Below, piece by piece: positions 1 to 12,717 of a stretch of 64,000 bases of DNA. The stretch's first letter is position 1. Each line of letters starts with the position of its first letter. The notes beneath the pieces are model-generated. The model was given only the letters and a program-made list of their open reading frames with translations, did no database searches and was not told where the DNA came from. The stretch is from assembly GCA_028455995.1 (NCBI GenBank), contig JABELC010000007.1, forward strand, positions 930,001 through 994,000, given 5' to 3'. This DNA comes from Scleromitrula shiraiana (taxonomy: Eukaryota; Ascomycota; Leotiomycetes; Helotiales; Sclerotiniaceae). A program made the translations under genes and the position numbers.

Positions 1-3000
1 ACTTTGACAGGTGAATTGCTCGTAAATGGCTATCCACTTGCTCGCTTACCTCGAGAGTATGAAATGCATGCTACGTACATTCGTTGCTTTGGTAATGTAA
101 GTCTTTTCTTCCTCCATTAACAAGATATGTTTTCTTATTGACCTGCTACACTATAGAAAGTGTTAGATGTCGTTCCATCCACAATGCAAGAAATGCTCTT
201 CGAGACGCGGAAAGAGATATGCGGTCTACAGGTAAATTCCTTTTCGGTCCCGGCAACGTCAAATATATAGCACACACGCTAACTGTATATTCAGATTCAT
301 TTTGTTATGGTAGAATCAGAGCTAATTATTCGCACACGGCAAGAAAACGAAATATTCGAAATTGTCCCTAAAGACCTCCTCAATGGGGATCTCCCATACA
401 CGTTTGTTGAGAACTTCGTACACTTTCGCAACAGAGCTTCTGGAGTGATACAATTCCGTCCATTGAATACACCTTGGGGTTTTCCTTTATCTGGATGGCA
501 AATTATTCCGGAAAACGAATCTTTTCAATTATCAAACCAATCTTTGAAATTGGTCGATCCGCACAGCCCGTGTTGCTATGCAATTATGCACATCTTACAC
601 CCATTCGAAAGCCTAATGAATATCCACGTCGTATTGAATACTCAAAGTAGAGACTTGAACGTACACCTGCCTCGGTTCAATCTCGAGTTTCATTATAATA
701 ACTCGAGGTTAGTCTCAAAACAACTTCGAGGAATGTTTGTGGATCAAAACCAAAACATTGGTACACTTACTGGGTTGGCTAACAAGATTGTGCTCCGTGG
801 ATCTAACGAATCTTTACGTTCCGTATTGATTCCACATGGAAAAATCTCATTCATGCCACACGAAAATCATGTCATAGTGAATATAAACACAAAACAGTCA
901 AGATCCTGTGCGTATCATGAATACCGAATTGATGAACAATTAGGCCGCCTAATCGACAATGGCAGCGTTCGAAGTCAGTTGTTCAAAATTTACCTACATG
1001 CTTTGACATCGGACGTTCTTCCGGACTCTCTTACCGGTAAAACCGGCACTGAACAGGCTCTAGAAAGCTTGTCATCGGCGTCATTATTGTCCTTTCAAAA
1101 CTTATCTTCTGAGGAAATCGACCTATTAGTTAGTCTAAGGAACATGGCACCAAAACGGTCTTATTATCCCAAACACTTGAAAGAAATGCAGACAGTATCA
1201 TGGTCTTCACTCCCATCTTTATCCCAACATGAGCAATTTCTTACAAAAGTTGACAGCATTTTTGACCACGCTAGAGCACTCTTACCCTTTTATGACAAGT
1301 CAACCCAGCGTATGAGATTTCCAAACAAGGAGACAGACAATCAAACTTTGGTCTCAAGAGCCATAATACGAAACTCTGCTTTTTGTGTGGATGGTTTTGG
1401 TGCCGAGAATTTCTCTGCCATGTTTGATTCTGTTTACTCTTCTCGAGAGGGTGGAACTCTGAGCCAACGTGATCATATCTATAGCATCGCTGGATTGATA
1501 GACATTCGGCCTTCAAGTCTAAATGTTTGTGGAAACTTACTACGAGTGATGGAGTCATGGCCGTCAGCCATTCGTGGACCTTTGTCCAGCACTAATATCG
1601 ATATCATTATTAATTACGATGCCAAGTGGTTAGATAATCCCGACAGATTTCTTCCTCGATACTGGTGCATTTTATATAATCGACTTTGCACTAGCAATCA
1701 TTCGCAAGACAGGTACAAAATCATCTATTTGCTCTCTACTATGAGCTTTTCGCAAAAAGTAGACCGCAACTTGGTCCATACACTCTTGGCATTTGCTACA
1801 AATACCAGATTTCGCAATTTATTCATTCCTCAGTACGATCACTTTGATTTGAGAGAAGGATACGAACCGGTCAAGGCCACATTGATTGAAATATTTGAGG
1901 ATAATACAGTTGCATATGCCGAATCTCCAGCGAAGAATCTTACGAAGCTAGAAGATGAATCCAGCGAGGACACCCGCTATCGTCGGCAAAAGGTTTACGA
2001 GGACTGTAAACAGCTTGCTATCAATACTGCTGTAGAATTTCTCATGAGTCAGTGGCCAACTGCTACGCCTATGCCTTCCGTGGACCAAAACTGCCACGCA
2101 TATCTCTACATGCATGACGCTACCAATACAGCTGCACGACACTTCAAAATGTGGTTTCAAAACATGAAGTTTAGACAGTATGTTGTTCAATTACAGCAAA
2201 TTCTCGATAGTATATCTCCGAGTACCTATTCGGCGCCACCTAGAAATATCACCTCGGAGCCAAGTAGCACATATCGCCCTGAGCTACCTTACATACGACT
2301 CCAAGATCTTTTGGACAAAGAGCCACCTGGTTTCTCTTGGGATGAGGACAAATTGAAGTTTGATTTCAATTCATTGTTAGTTGCAGATGCCGAAATTCTT
2401 ACCAGAAAGAACGAACATGAATGGCTCAAGAATTTACTTGAAAAGATTTCCCTACGAGCTTCTGGGCCCCTTGAGATCCAATATGCCAGAGATTTACAAC
2501 AAAGTCTCGAAGCTTTCCATCAAGTTTCAAGTTGTCAAGTTAGTTTGAACACTCGGATTGATCCAACTATTTTAACAACTCAAAATGCGTTCAATACTTA
2601 TCTTGATACTTGTCGGGAAACGGTAACCAATATGTATAACGATATTAAAAACCATCTGCGTTCTTCCGTTCGGCTATCTGAGATGGGCCATAATGTGATC
2701 ATGTTACCTCGTCTTTCGACAATGTCGATACTCTCACTGATAGCAAGTTCACATCCGATCCAGCTCCCAAGCCCATGGAGACATGCAATAACCCTTTACG
2801 GTCTTGCAATAACTGCCCTGCAGCGTGCAGAGCGTCTTGTATCTCATAACAATAATAATTCGATGGATGAGCTTCTTTTAGAGCTTTCAAATCCCGGGCA
2901 CGAAGCTTGGGATCCTATGCAGAATCCTGATTGGCTGATTCTAGAATTGGAGAATGGGATTCTAATACGTGAAGATCAGGCGAAGATTGCAAATGAAATG

Positions 3001-6000
3001 ATTGCGCCATCATCAGGTTCAAACTCCGCCATGCAGCTTAACATGGGGCGTGGTAAATCCTCCGTAATTGTTCCAATTGTAACTTGCACATTGGCGGATA
3101 AGACAAAACTGTGTCGCGTCATGGTCCTCCGTGCACTTTCAAAACAGATGATGCACTTACTCGTGACAAAACTTGGAGGACTGATCAACAGACGGATATT
3201 TTTCGTTCCAATCTCTAGAGACCTTCGAATTACCATCACAGAGGCTAATCAGATACGAACTATCTATGAAAAATGCATGAAATCTGGCGGTATCTTACTT
3301 GTGCAACCAGAGCACATATTATCATTTGAGTTAATGGGGTACGATATGGTTTTGTCGGGTGATATTGATGCTGGAAACAGAATGGTAGATACTCAAAACT
3401 GGCTAATTGAGAATGCTCGGGATGTCCTTGATGAGAGCGATGAGATCCTGAACGTGCGCTCCGAATTGATCTATACATTTGGACTACAACATGATATCGA
3501 ATTTTCATCGGACCGCTGGAAACTTGCTCAACATGTTTTGGCGGGGCTACATAAACATGTACAGCAGCTTGACCGAGAATCCCTCAAAGACATCGATATG
3601 GAAGTTTTACCAAGCAATACTTGTGCATTTACCAGATTCCGGATTTTGCGTTCCTCGCTTGCTGAAACTTTGATGCGGCAAGTGGCACGCGAGATTTGTG
3701 ATGGTGGGCTGGGTGGGACATCCCTTTTCCATTTCACGGAAACTGAGCGTGACTCAATCTACCAATTTATCACGGAGCCAGAAGTTGATGATAAAACACT
3801 GACAGTGTTTCGGCGGATTGATACAGAGGCGTTGCAAAAAAGTCTACTAGTCCTAAGAGGTCTTTTTGCTCATGGGGTTTTGGTACATGTATTTTCCCAC
3901 AAAAGATGGCGCGTAAATTATGGTCTAGCCTTGGATCGATCGTCACTTTCTGTTCCCTATCATGGAAAAGATGTTCCTGCTGCTCGTGCTGAGTTCAGTC
4001 ACCCTGAGATAGCCATCATCTTGACGTGTCTGTCATACTACTACGATGGTTTATCAAAGAAGCAAGCAATGACATGTTTTGAAGAACTTCGCAAATCTGA
4101 CGACGGAGCAACGGAATACGAAAAATGGACGACAAACTGTCCTTTGCTATTAAGAAGTTTCAAGCAATTGAAGGGTGTTAACCTAAGTGATTATGGACAA
4201 TGGTCCCAAAATGTATATGCACCTCTACGACGCTCTAAGGAAATGATCGATTTCTATCTCTGCAATTTTGTTTTCCCGGTCGAAATGAAAGAATTCCCAC
4301 ACAAGCTCTCTTCGTCTGGCTGGGACATAGCTCGTGTCAAGAACCATCCGCTTACAGGATTTAGTGGAACGAACGACAGCCGATACATTCTGCCGCTCTC
4401 ACTTGAGCAACGCGATCTTGAAGACCAATTATCTACCAATGCTGAAGTTTTAGATTGCTTGTTGAGATCGGAGAATATTTTTGATAGTTCGAGCACCAGT
4501 GAGACCTTCACGGCGGATATTCTAATAGATTTAGCATTACATTCGGACCCCCCAGTGCGAGTAATCTTAGATGTTGGCGCTCAGGTTCTTGAGCTCCGCA
4601 ACGAGCAAGTCGCAAGTCAATGGTTATCAAAGCTACCTCCTTCAGAAGCTCAAGCTGCCATATTCTTTGATTCAACAGATGATCTTTGTGTGCTGACCCG
4701 TGATGGCGCCGTCGAGCCACTTATCATATCCCCGTTTGCTAAGCAAATGGATCGCTGCATAGTCTATTTGGACGAAAGTCACACCAGAGGAACCGATTTG
4801 AAACTACCCATTGACTATAGAGCTCTTGTTACTCTTGGACCCGATCTAAACAAAGATCGACTTGTACAAGGTGAGCTATCTCTATATTGAAACGGGAGTT
4901 GTAGCTAACAAATGCTATTAGCTTGCATGCGAATGAGGAAATTGGGCAAGAACCAATCCGTGGTATTATGCGCGCCACAAGATATTCGACGCAAGATTCT
5001 AGAGTGCGCTCATAAAGAACCTCATGCTAAAATCGAGGTCCAGGATGTTCTAATGTGGTGCATCATGAACACAATGGCACACATTCACAAAAGTGTGATT
5101 CCCTGGGCCATTCAAGGGAAGAGACACTATGAGAGACTTGCAACCATAAATTCGAGCTCTAACACAATCCCAAATTCTATACTTGAACCGGAGTCACAAA
5201 CTCTGAATGAGAGATATGGGCCTGGTCAAGAGGATGCCGAATCACAGTGGCTAGCAGACAGATCATCCGACGTACGTTCTGAATTCCACAACGAACTTTC
5301 GGCCATCCGTCAAAAATGCGTTGATTTTGGATCTACTTCGTTCACGGGTGCAAGTCTACATGAAGAGCAAGAGAGAGAACTACAACCCGAGAACGAACGA
5401 GAGGTGCAATTGGAGCGTGTCCCGGAACTATCTCCCTTGCCACACAAATTGTATCATGGTGTTAAAGAACTCGTCACAACCGGCAAAATGTCCCATGATT
5501 GTTCTGACTTCATGCCTGCATTTGATGTCTTCAAGGCTACGTCTGCGAATAAAGTATTTGATATATCTACCTGGCCTCAGGGTCTCTGGGTCACGAGAGA
5601 TTTTGCAAAAACGATTGAGCTAGCTACAAGTGATATCAACGATTCATTTCTGCGACCTGTTCATTGGATCATTACATTTCCTCGGGTATCAAATGAGAGA
5701 GGTTGCGTCATTTTCAGTCCCTTTGAGGTAAACGAACTTTTACCTACAATTAAGAAGTATGGAAAGGTATCTGTTCATATCTATTCTCCACGTCTTAGTA
5801 TCTACTCTCGAACTTTCGAGGGGTTGGATGTTTACAGTATTCTTGAGCCAATGAACGATGATTCAATTTCCGTACCATCGATCATCATCACGCAACTTAA
5901 TCTCTTCGCGGGACAGTTGTATCTTCGAAGCCATGAGGAATATATCCATTTATGTCGATTCCTGGGATTGTGCCACAAGAGACCATCGAGCAATGTTAAA

Positions 6001-6252
6001 GTTGGTGGTGATAATTTTATAGGATCGATCGAGGATAGGGAGAGGTTCGATGGGGTTATGCATGAGATGTGTCACTTTGGGAGTAGTCCGGTGGAATTTC
6101 TAAGGGAGGTGATGGGTTTGAGGAGGAAGGGGTTGGGGTTCGAAAATTCGCATATGGGGAGATTGCTTAATGGGGATTTGTTGACGGAAACGGATTTTTA
6201 TGGGATGAATGTGGTGGATGATGTGAAGATGGGTGGTATGGTCGATGAGTAG
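1..6252 (+). CDS. DUF3638/DUF3645 giant protein, 5'-truncated by window edge
   Basis: C-terminal two thirds of a very large protein whose N-terminus lies left of the window. Predicted exons are 1-96, 157-231, 295-4870 and 4922-6252; introns of 60, 63 and 51 nt all keep the frame. The first exon reads LVNGYPLARLP, a stretch I associate with this family. A Walker-A-like QLNMGRGKSS lies at 3034-3063, followed by DESDEILNVRSELIYTFG (about 3433-3486), the DUF3638 (PF12340) signature region. GFSGTNDSRYILP (about 4350-4388), YLDESHTRGTDLKLP (4766-4810) and the splice-joined CMRMRKLG match the DUF3645 (PF12359) region. The last exon holds a charged linker (HEEQERELQPENERE) and a C-terminal domain. 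Some databases name this family ubiquitinyl hydrolase, but I see no confirmed catalytic triad, so function is unknown. The last 200 nt of coding sequence is unusually G-rich on the sense strand. Confidence 0.85.
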
Positions 6253-7772
6253 AGTGGAATGGGCGGATTGGTTTTGAGTATCAGTGTGTTTGTTTGGATC
6301 GGATTTTGTTTTATTTGCTGGAAGGGGGAAAAGAGTAATGTGGAGATGAACAAGAGTGCAAGAGTAGAGTATTTCAATGATCTTTTTGGATATTTTCGTG
6401 TAGCAGTAGCTTTAGAAAGAATAGAGCATAACAGAGCAAATAAACAATATAATTAATATCTCTTAATATATTTATTACCCATGGTCAATCGCAGCTATCA
6501 TCCCTCTTCATTTCTCAATGTCCATTAAAAACCTGAACACTCAGATAGTTTTCGTTTGAATATATATATAGAACATAAATATTCAATAAATTGTGTATAA
6601 ACTAAATGGGTATTCAAAATCCTGATACTAGCTCGCGCCATACATATATATCGGACGGAAATCCAAAAACCTTCTTCGCACATCTTCAAAAAAACAAAAA
6701 AAGGATTGGGAAATTTGAGCTCGAAGACATCAAGCTCATGATATTCTGAATAGAAATTTGAAAGACGAAATATCATTATACATACAATCAAACAAACAGA
6801 TGAGTGGGAAGAAGTACTGTTGTAGTTCTATCGAATGCGATACAAAAGAACTTCATTGCATACTGCAAGACACAGATACGATCTGAAGGAGTCACCGCAT
6901 GATGCCCAATCATTCAATCAGATATCGGAGAGGGCAAAAGAGCAGAATTGTTGCATATCTCAAAAACGCACCTTGCGCCATGCAGCTATTGTACAACAGT
7001 TACGAGATCGTAAAAACTTTTCCAAAGTTTGGATGGCTACGATCTGCGAGCCCTGGGGTAGAAGCTATTGCGAATATACATACTGCGCATACCCAATGAG
7101 AAAGAACATAAGACGGGAAAAAGCAGAGGACGAGAAAGAAGAAAAAGAAGGAGAAGAGGGGTTTGTTGCATATCTCGTCGTAACGGCTGCAGTTACAATG
7201 TCGGCGGCGGCTACAGCATACATACACATACATACATGCATACACACCGTACTGACATAATAGTGCGCTTCTCAGAACGATCACAACATCAAATGGAAAG
7301 ATCCAGAAATAACCAAAGCCTTTCAGTCACCTACAAATCGAAATCGAATGAACAGCTGAGGTCAGGTCCTGTAAAAGATGGCATACATGGATGGATGCAT
7401 AGGACTTATCCAATCACATCACCCGATGCGAGCAAAAAAATACTTTTGTTGCGTATCTAAGAGGGCGCGGATCGAGCGTGGATATTAATGCACCCCCTCC
7501 CCTCCGCCCTCCTCGCCCTGACCAATAAATAGATAGATAGATAGATAGATAGATATATAAACAAACTACTCTACCCAATCACAATCATATCATCAGATGA
7601 CCGACAATGCATTCACCATTTAGCTTTTTTGTTGCACGTCGCAAAAGAGTGGGAAGTCGTAACGACTGTGACTGTGACGTTCATTCATTCATAATAACTT
7701 TAATTGTGGGAGGAGGGGTTGGAGAAATAAAAAACGGTTTTTGATAATTTTAGCGGGTTTGGCGGTTCAACG

Positions 7773-7780
7773 GTTTTTTG
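7773..7780. repeat. Left target-site duplication of the TIR element
   Basis: GTTTTTTG directly abuts the left TIR and is repeated exactly at the right end. Confidence 0.5.
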
Positions 7781-8845
7781 TTATCTCATCTTCAGACCCT
7801 TCGATATACTACCCCACATAAAAAAATTTTGACCAATAATATTCTTTAATTTTTTTTTTACCTAAGGTACACTGAAGGATTTAAAAGTATATAATTTCAA
7901 CTTTGATATAAACATAAACAAATCGATATATCAACAACTTTTTAAATAATAATAATAAATTAATTAATAATTATAACTTTTTAAAATCGATTATATAAAT
8001 TAAAATGAATTTTCTCATTATTTTTATATATATCATATTATTATAACTTAAAATTTTAATATACAACTATATTATTAAAAAAAAAAAGTACATTTTCAAA
8101 CATAAACATTCTCAAATCACTATTAGCATCTACCCCCTTAAAAATCAATAACCATAACTTTTTTTAAAAAAATTTTTTATATAACAAAGATTAAATCGAT
8201 TAAAAAATCTTCAATATATTATTAAATTTATTTAAAAAAATTATAATTATTAATTTTAAAAAAAATAAATATTAATAATGATTTAAAATAATACTTTAAA
8301 CTTAAAGCATTTTATATCAAAATTCAATTTCAACTTCAACCATTTTAACCTTTTTCAACATTTACCATAATATCACTAATACAATCTATAGATCTGCAGA
8401 ATATTCAGTTTAAAATAATAATTCAATTAAGCCTAAAATCATCATTAATATATAAATATTAAAAATAAAAAAATTAAATAAATTTAAATTTAAAACAAAC
8501 CTTATTTATATAAAATTTTTAAAAATAAAATTTTAAATCAACCATACAATTTAAATATCTAATGCTAATTATATAAATAATAATAAATAAAAACTTTTAA
8601 ATAATATAATTCTTTTTTTAATAAATTATAATTAAAAAATAAAAATATAATATTGAAATACTCTCATCAAACAAAATCGGTTCCTTACCAAAAAAAACGC
8701 TCAAAATGCCTTAGACCCTTACAGCATTGAACTTGCTTCGGTTAAAAAATGGGCCATTTTCGTACTAAAACATTAGTAATTTTCCCATATTATAACATTC
8801 TAAATTATTATTCAGTTCAACTCCAAGGGTCTGAGAATGAGATAA
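7781..8845. mobile_element. Non-autonomous DNA transposon-like element, 21-bp TIRs and 8-bp TSDs
   Basis: Terminal inverted repeats lie at 7781-7801 and 8825-8845; both begin TTATCTCAT, end TCAGACCCTT, and match at 19 of 21 positions. They are flanked by identical 8-bp direct repeats, GTTTTTTG, at 7773-7780 and 8846-8853. The 1065-bp interior is extremely AT-rich and has no coding capacity. A further TTAGACCCTT at 8711-8720 resembles the end of the TIR and could be a subterminal repeat. Eight-bp duplications are typical of hAT elements, but the TIR start is not a clear hAT end, so the superfamily is uncertain. The TSD is T-rich, which weakens it as evidence on its own. Confidence 0.6.
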
Positions 8846-8853
8846 GTTTTTTG
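8846..8853. repeat. Right target-site duplication of the TIR element
   Basis: GTTTTTTG directly abuts the right TIR and is identical to the left flank. Confidence 0.5.
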
Positions 8854-9555
8854 GATTATTTTGGCGCTTTGAACGGTTTTTTTTATGATGTGCAACAAAA
8901 AAAAAAGGGCGAGCGGGTCTTATGTAATTACACGTGATGAAAGTTTTGATAACGTGGTTTTGGATTGAGATGGGTGGATGACATGGGATGAGTGTATGTC
9001 GGATGGAAAAGAATCTTTTGTTGCATATCGCAAAAATTTCACCTTTGAATTGTTTGTTTACTTTTATTGTTTGTTTACTTGCGATATGTGAAGTTAGGTA
9101 TGATAAAACGTGAGGGTCACGAGACTGGTAGGGGAATTTTGTTGCATATCTTATAGTTTGAGACTGCGCTGGAGACGGTTTTGAGATGGATTGAAGATAG
9201 TTTTGTAGCTTGAGATGGTTTTGAAATCGAAAACGGTTTCGAGATGGTTTTGAGATGAGGCTTGCATTTTATGAGTTTAAGGATGATAATAGTGATTACT
9301 GGTAGATTAATGTATACTTTATTATTTTGGTATCCTAAAGCGCCAGTTACTGAGTAACTAGCTAAATAATGTATTATTTCTACTGGATTGCTTGCTAGAT
9401 TGGCCAGTTTTAGACCTTTTCCTCCCTTGAGATGATTATAACATCACACACATAGCATCTGATTCTGGCAATCTTACACTTTCCAATAGATTATCTTCTC
9501 TCATATTCATCCGCCAACTACTGCTGGATCTCTTCAGCACCTCTATCCCATATAT

Positions 9556-11050
9556 CTAACCAAATGGTCCGGCGCGTTTCAACCAGGGATACTTCATTCC
9601 GTCGGCCTCATCATCACTAAAACCCATCTCGTCGTCATCTTCATCTATATCATATTCTTCCATATCGGATGTATTTCCGTTACGATATGCATAGGCATTT
9701 CTATTGTATTCATCATCCGAATCGACTTCATCATCCGGGTAATCTGCTGAGTAGTGATTTTCGGCTATTTTGTGGAAAATGTATTAGAGATGGGTAAGGG
9801 ATATGAAGGGAATTGAGATAAAATAGGAATATAACAAACCATTTTCGTCTTCTTCAATGTCGTCCTCCAATTCTGAATCATCAGATTCATCTTTATAGAA
9901 CTCATCAATATCCGGTTGAGAAGTGAGTACGAGAAGGCCATAATCAATGTCTTTAACAGTATCTTGAACATCTTCTGCTGGAAGACGAATATAAGTGTCA
10001 ATTATATATTCAGAATCAGTATCCATATCCTCATCAGTTTCTACTTCATAATTCGTCTCATCAATTTCCATACTTTCTTCTGGATGCCGTTCTTTGTAAC
10101 GCAAGGCTGGTTTTTTAGGCTTGAATTTGGAAGGAGTTTTGTGCGGCGATTCATGTGAAGAGACAGGCTTTGCTTCGGATTGAGTAGCGGCGATGTTACG
10201 ACCAATTTCTTGGAGAGTGTAGGCTTGCATTTGCGCAGCTAAATCCTCGATATTGAGACCCCAGGGATTGACAAGAGCTGGAGGCGGTTTGGACTGTGCG
10301 GGGGTTTTGGCAGCATCCTTGACGGGTACTGGCTGAACCCTTGATCCTCGCCCTGGCTTTTTCTGTGGTCGTTCATTTTCATCCTTCTGTTGAATGACTG
10401 GATTAACTGATGGTGTAGTAGGTGTAGTAATCTCGGCCGCAGATCGAAGCTTTCTATCTTGAGAGGTCTTTTGTCGCACACGACGTTCAACAAAAACCGT
10501 AGTAGGTTTTTGACTACGCTTTCGGATGCCACCATCTGAATTCGAAAGGGATGTAGGTGTCGCACTTCTGGAGATGTGGAATTGTCTTGGTGGGGGTTTT
10601 TGAAAGCTGCCACTACCGCTACTCGTTGGGCGTTTGCCTTCGGAACTTTGGTTCAGAGGTGTAGTAGGAGAGCTAATCTTCGTATTTTGTCCCTCATCGT
10701 GAACCTCTTTTATAGATTGTCCGTCAACCCCGGTCTTCAATTGAGGCTTGTGAGTTAAATTTCGCGAACTAGAGGACCGATGGAGCGGTTTAATACGTCG
10801 ACCAGCAAGTGAGGTCGTTTGAGATTTGGGAGGGGTGCTATGCTCTTGAGAAGTCGATTGTCTTGTGAAGACGAATTCAGTCGCTCCTCGACGTTGTCGT
10901 TTTCCGGCAGTTTCATGAACACCTATAAATATTATGTTGTTAGAATACTACAAACTACATGCAACCAGGGGCTATCGACTTACGGAGGTAATCCAAAGGT
11001 TCATCTGTAGCCTTTCTCTTAATTTGAATGAATGAGGGAGGTAAAGACAT
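9556..11050 (-). CDS. IWR1: Iwr1-like RNA polymerase II nuclear import factor
   Basis: Iwr1 binds assembled RNA polymerase II and directs its nuclear import. Predicted exons on the minus strand are 11050-10984, 10922-9840 and 9764-9556, giving 452 aa. The start MSLPPSFIQIKRKA and the following RRGATEFVF are the conserved Iwr1 N-terminus. The C-terminal Iwr1 domain (PF08574) shows YIIDTYIRLPAED, then the acidic EEDENAE created by joining exons 2 and 3, then SADYPDDEVDSDDEYNRNAY and NTSDMEEYD. The middle, about residues 60-290, is low-complexity and basic or Pro/Thr-rich. The start sits in the first exon of 22 codons, which the largest open frame alone would miss. The gene is divergent from the CBM48 gene across a 2.2 kb spacer. 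Confidence 0.92.
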
Positions 11051-12104
11051 GATTGAAGTGGGACGCGGGGTTCAATCTTGGGAAGAACCTCAGGGATATA
11101 ACTAATCTTGGAAGAAATCAATATCGCATCTCAAGTCAAACTTAAATTATGAAGAATTGTCGAGGGCAATTAAAGAAGTTTGAAGTAACGATTGAACAAC
11201 AATACGATTGTATGTTGGATTTTGCCGTAGAGTGTTGTCAGAGTATGGAATATTAATAATATGCTAGCTATGATGTAGCTATAGTTAAGGTCTATGGAAG
11301 TTCTAGGGCCGGCGGAGGGCATTAATAATTTTAGAGAAAAAAAAACATTGAAAAAAACATTTTGGCCTTGAAGTGTAAGGCTGAGATAATCACAAGCTGT
11401 GGAACGTAACAACCTAGTGGAATGATAAGCAATTAGCGCTAACCCATCTAAAGTTAGTTCTAGAAGCTACCCATGCATTCAATCAATCTTGGAAGTTGGA
11501 ACCTTCTTCCCCTCCAAATGAATTTTCACTTCAACTCAATGATGATGATAATAATAATAATAATACCCATGAAAGAAAATTGAATGTTGACTTTAGATGT
11601 CCATTATATGAAGTCACATGGCCATTGGGCAGTGAACATCTATAGTAGCTTGCTATTCCTATTCACTCACTCAATATCTACTATGTATTTATTTATATTC
11701 TCTATAGAAGTCAACTAGTTATAATATCTTGATGATCACTTTTTTCATTGGAACACTGCCAACCAATCTCTCCCTCTAAGGTTTTTATCTTGTGGCGTGA
11801 GCTAGGTATTGTAATGTGGCTTATATTTTCAAGATTTTCGAACTGCCAACACTGTTGCACAGACGATATGAAAATCTCCCAGACTTCATTCGTTGACATG
11901 TGCAGATTTTGATAGAGAAAAAAAAAAGAAAAAGAAAGAGCAAGGATTAATAAATTCTTTTTCATGTTGTGTTGTACAGTTGTCCGTCCATACCATGTGC
12001 CATGTATCATGTATTATGTATCATGTATCATGCATTACCAAGGTTCTTTTGTTCTTCTTAGCAATGGTAATGAAGTAAGCACCGGTGCGTAAGCTTGCTC
12101 TTGC

Positions 12105-12114
12105 ATGATGGATG

Positions 12115-12146
<32 letters not shown>

Positions 12147-12150
12147 GATG
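12105..12150. repeat. (GAT)n microsatellite
   Basis: About 14 GAT units with two interruptions, running into a short TG tract. Confidence 0.85.
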
Positions 12151-12679
12151 TGTGTGTGGTGTTATGATAATGGTAATATCTGATATAGTACTCCGTATAG
12201 TTTTCAAGATCTTTAGATTTCATTTCATTGTTCTTTTTCTTCCTCTAGAACATCTCTGCAGAGAACTCATCAATCATCGTATTCTTTTTTTTTTCAGATA
12301 AGAATCAAAATTAAATTTGGATTAAAGTTTGCGGATTTATTGGCCAATCTTTTGTGGTTAAATAATCCTATCGTATCGATATCGTATGACGCAACTGTTT
12401 ACGCTGTTGTCGTTGTGACTTCCCCCTCTTGAATGAAGTTTTTCTTCCATTTGATATTCCATTTCTACTTCTATTTTCATCTCATAACTGGGAATCTTTA
12501 CTTATTAATAATTCCACAAGACCGGTACTTTTTACTTTTTACTTCATTGATTTCTATGATTCGTTATAAAGGTATCATAGTAATAAATAAGATCATCCTG
12601 TTTATTGCTTATCCTTTCACAACAATCCTCTACTTTAGATCTATTGATCGATCTATCACATCTATCAGCCATTTTATCT

Positions 12680-12717
12680 GCTGATTCTGATTCTGATTCT
12701 GATTCTGATTCTGATTC
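12680..12717. repeat. (CTGATT)n hexanucleotide repeat
   Basis: Six consecutive CTGATT copies. Confidence 0.85.

Larger units (their letters stand above)
6906..9152 (-). repeat. Left cluster of TTTGTTGCATATCT / CCAAT repeats
   Basis: The core TTTGTTGCATATCT or a close variant occurs at 6947-6960, 7162-7175, 7445-7458, 7628-7641 (diverged, TTTGTTGCACGTCG), 9017-9030 and 9139-9152. The four left-hand copies have a CCAAT heptamer upstream: CCAATCA at 6906, 7410 and 7575, and CCAATGA at 7093. The distance from the CCAAT box to the core's far end is 42-76 nt. Read on the minus strand this is the same order as the right cluster (core, then ATTGG). One diverged copy in the other orientation (GATGTGCAACAAAA) lies near 8887-8900. 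The two right-hand copies have no CCAAT partner. Function is unknown. Confidence 0.65.
6253..9555. other. Gene-free spacer with repeat motifs and a TIR element
   Basis: I recognise no gene between the DUF3638 gene and the convergent IWR1 gene. The spacer holds the left cluster of TTTGTTGCATATCT motifs, an (AGAT)n microsatellite at 7531-7554, the inverted-repeat element at 7781-8845, and imperfect tandem copies of a GAGATGGTTTTGA-like unit at about 9169-9255. The 141-codon open frame at 6835-7260 is Lys/Glu-rich low-complexity sequence with no recognisable domain, and I do not call it. Confidence 0.6.

Noticed and set aside
6835..7260. 141-codon open frame
   Set aside because: Lys/Glu/Arg low-complexity composition, overlapped by frames on both strands, no domain, and inside the repeat-motif cluster.
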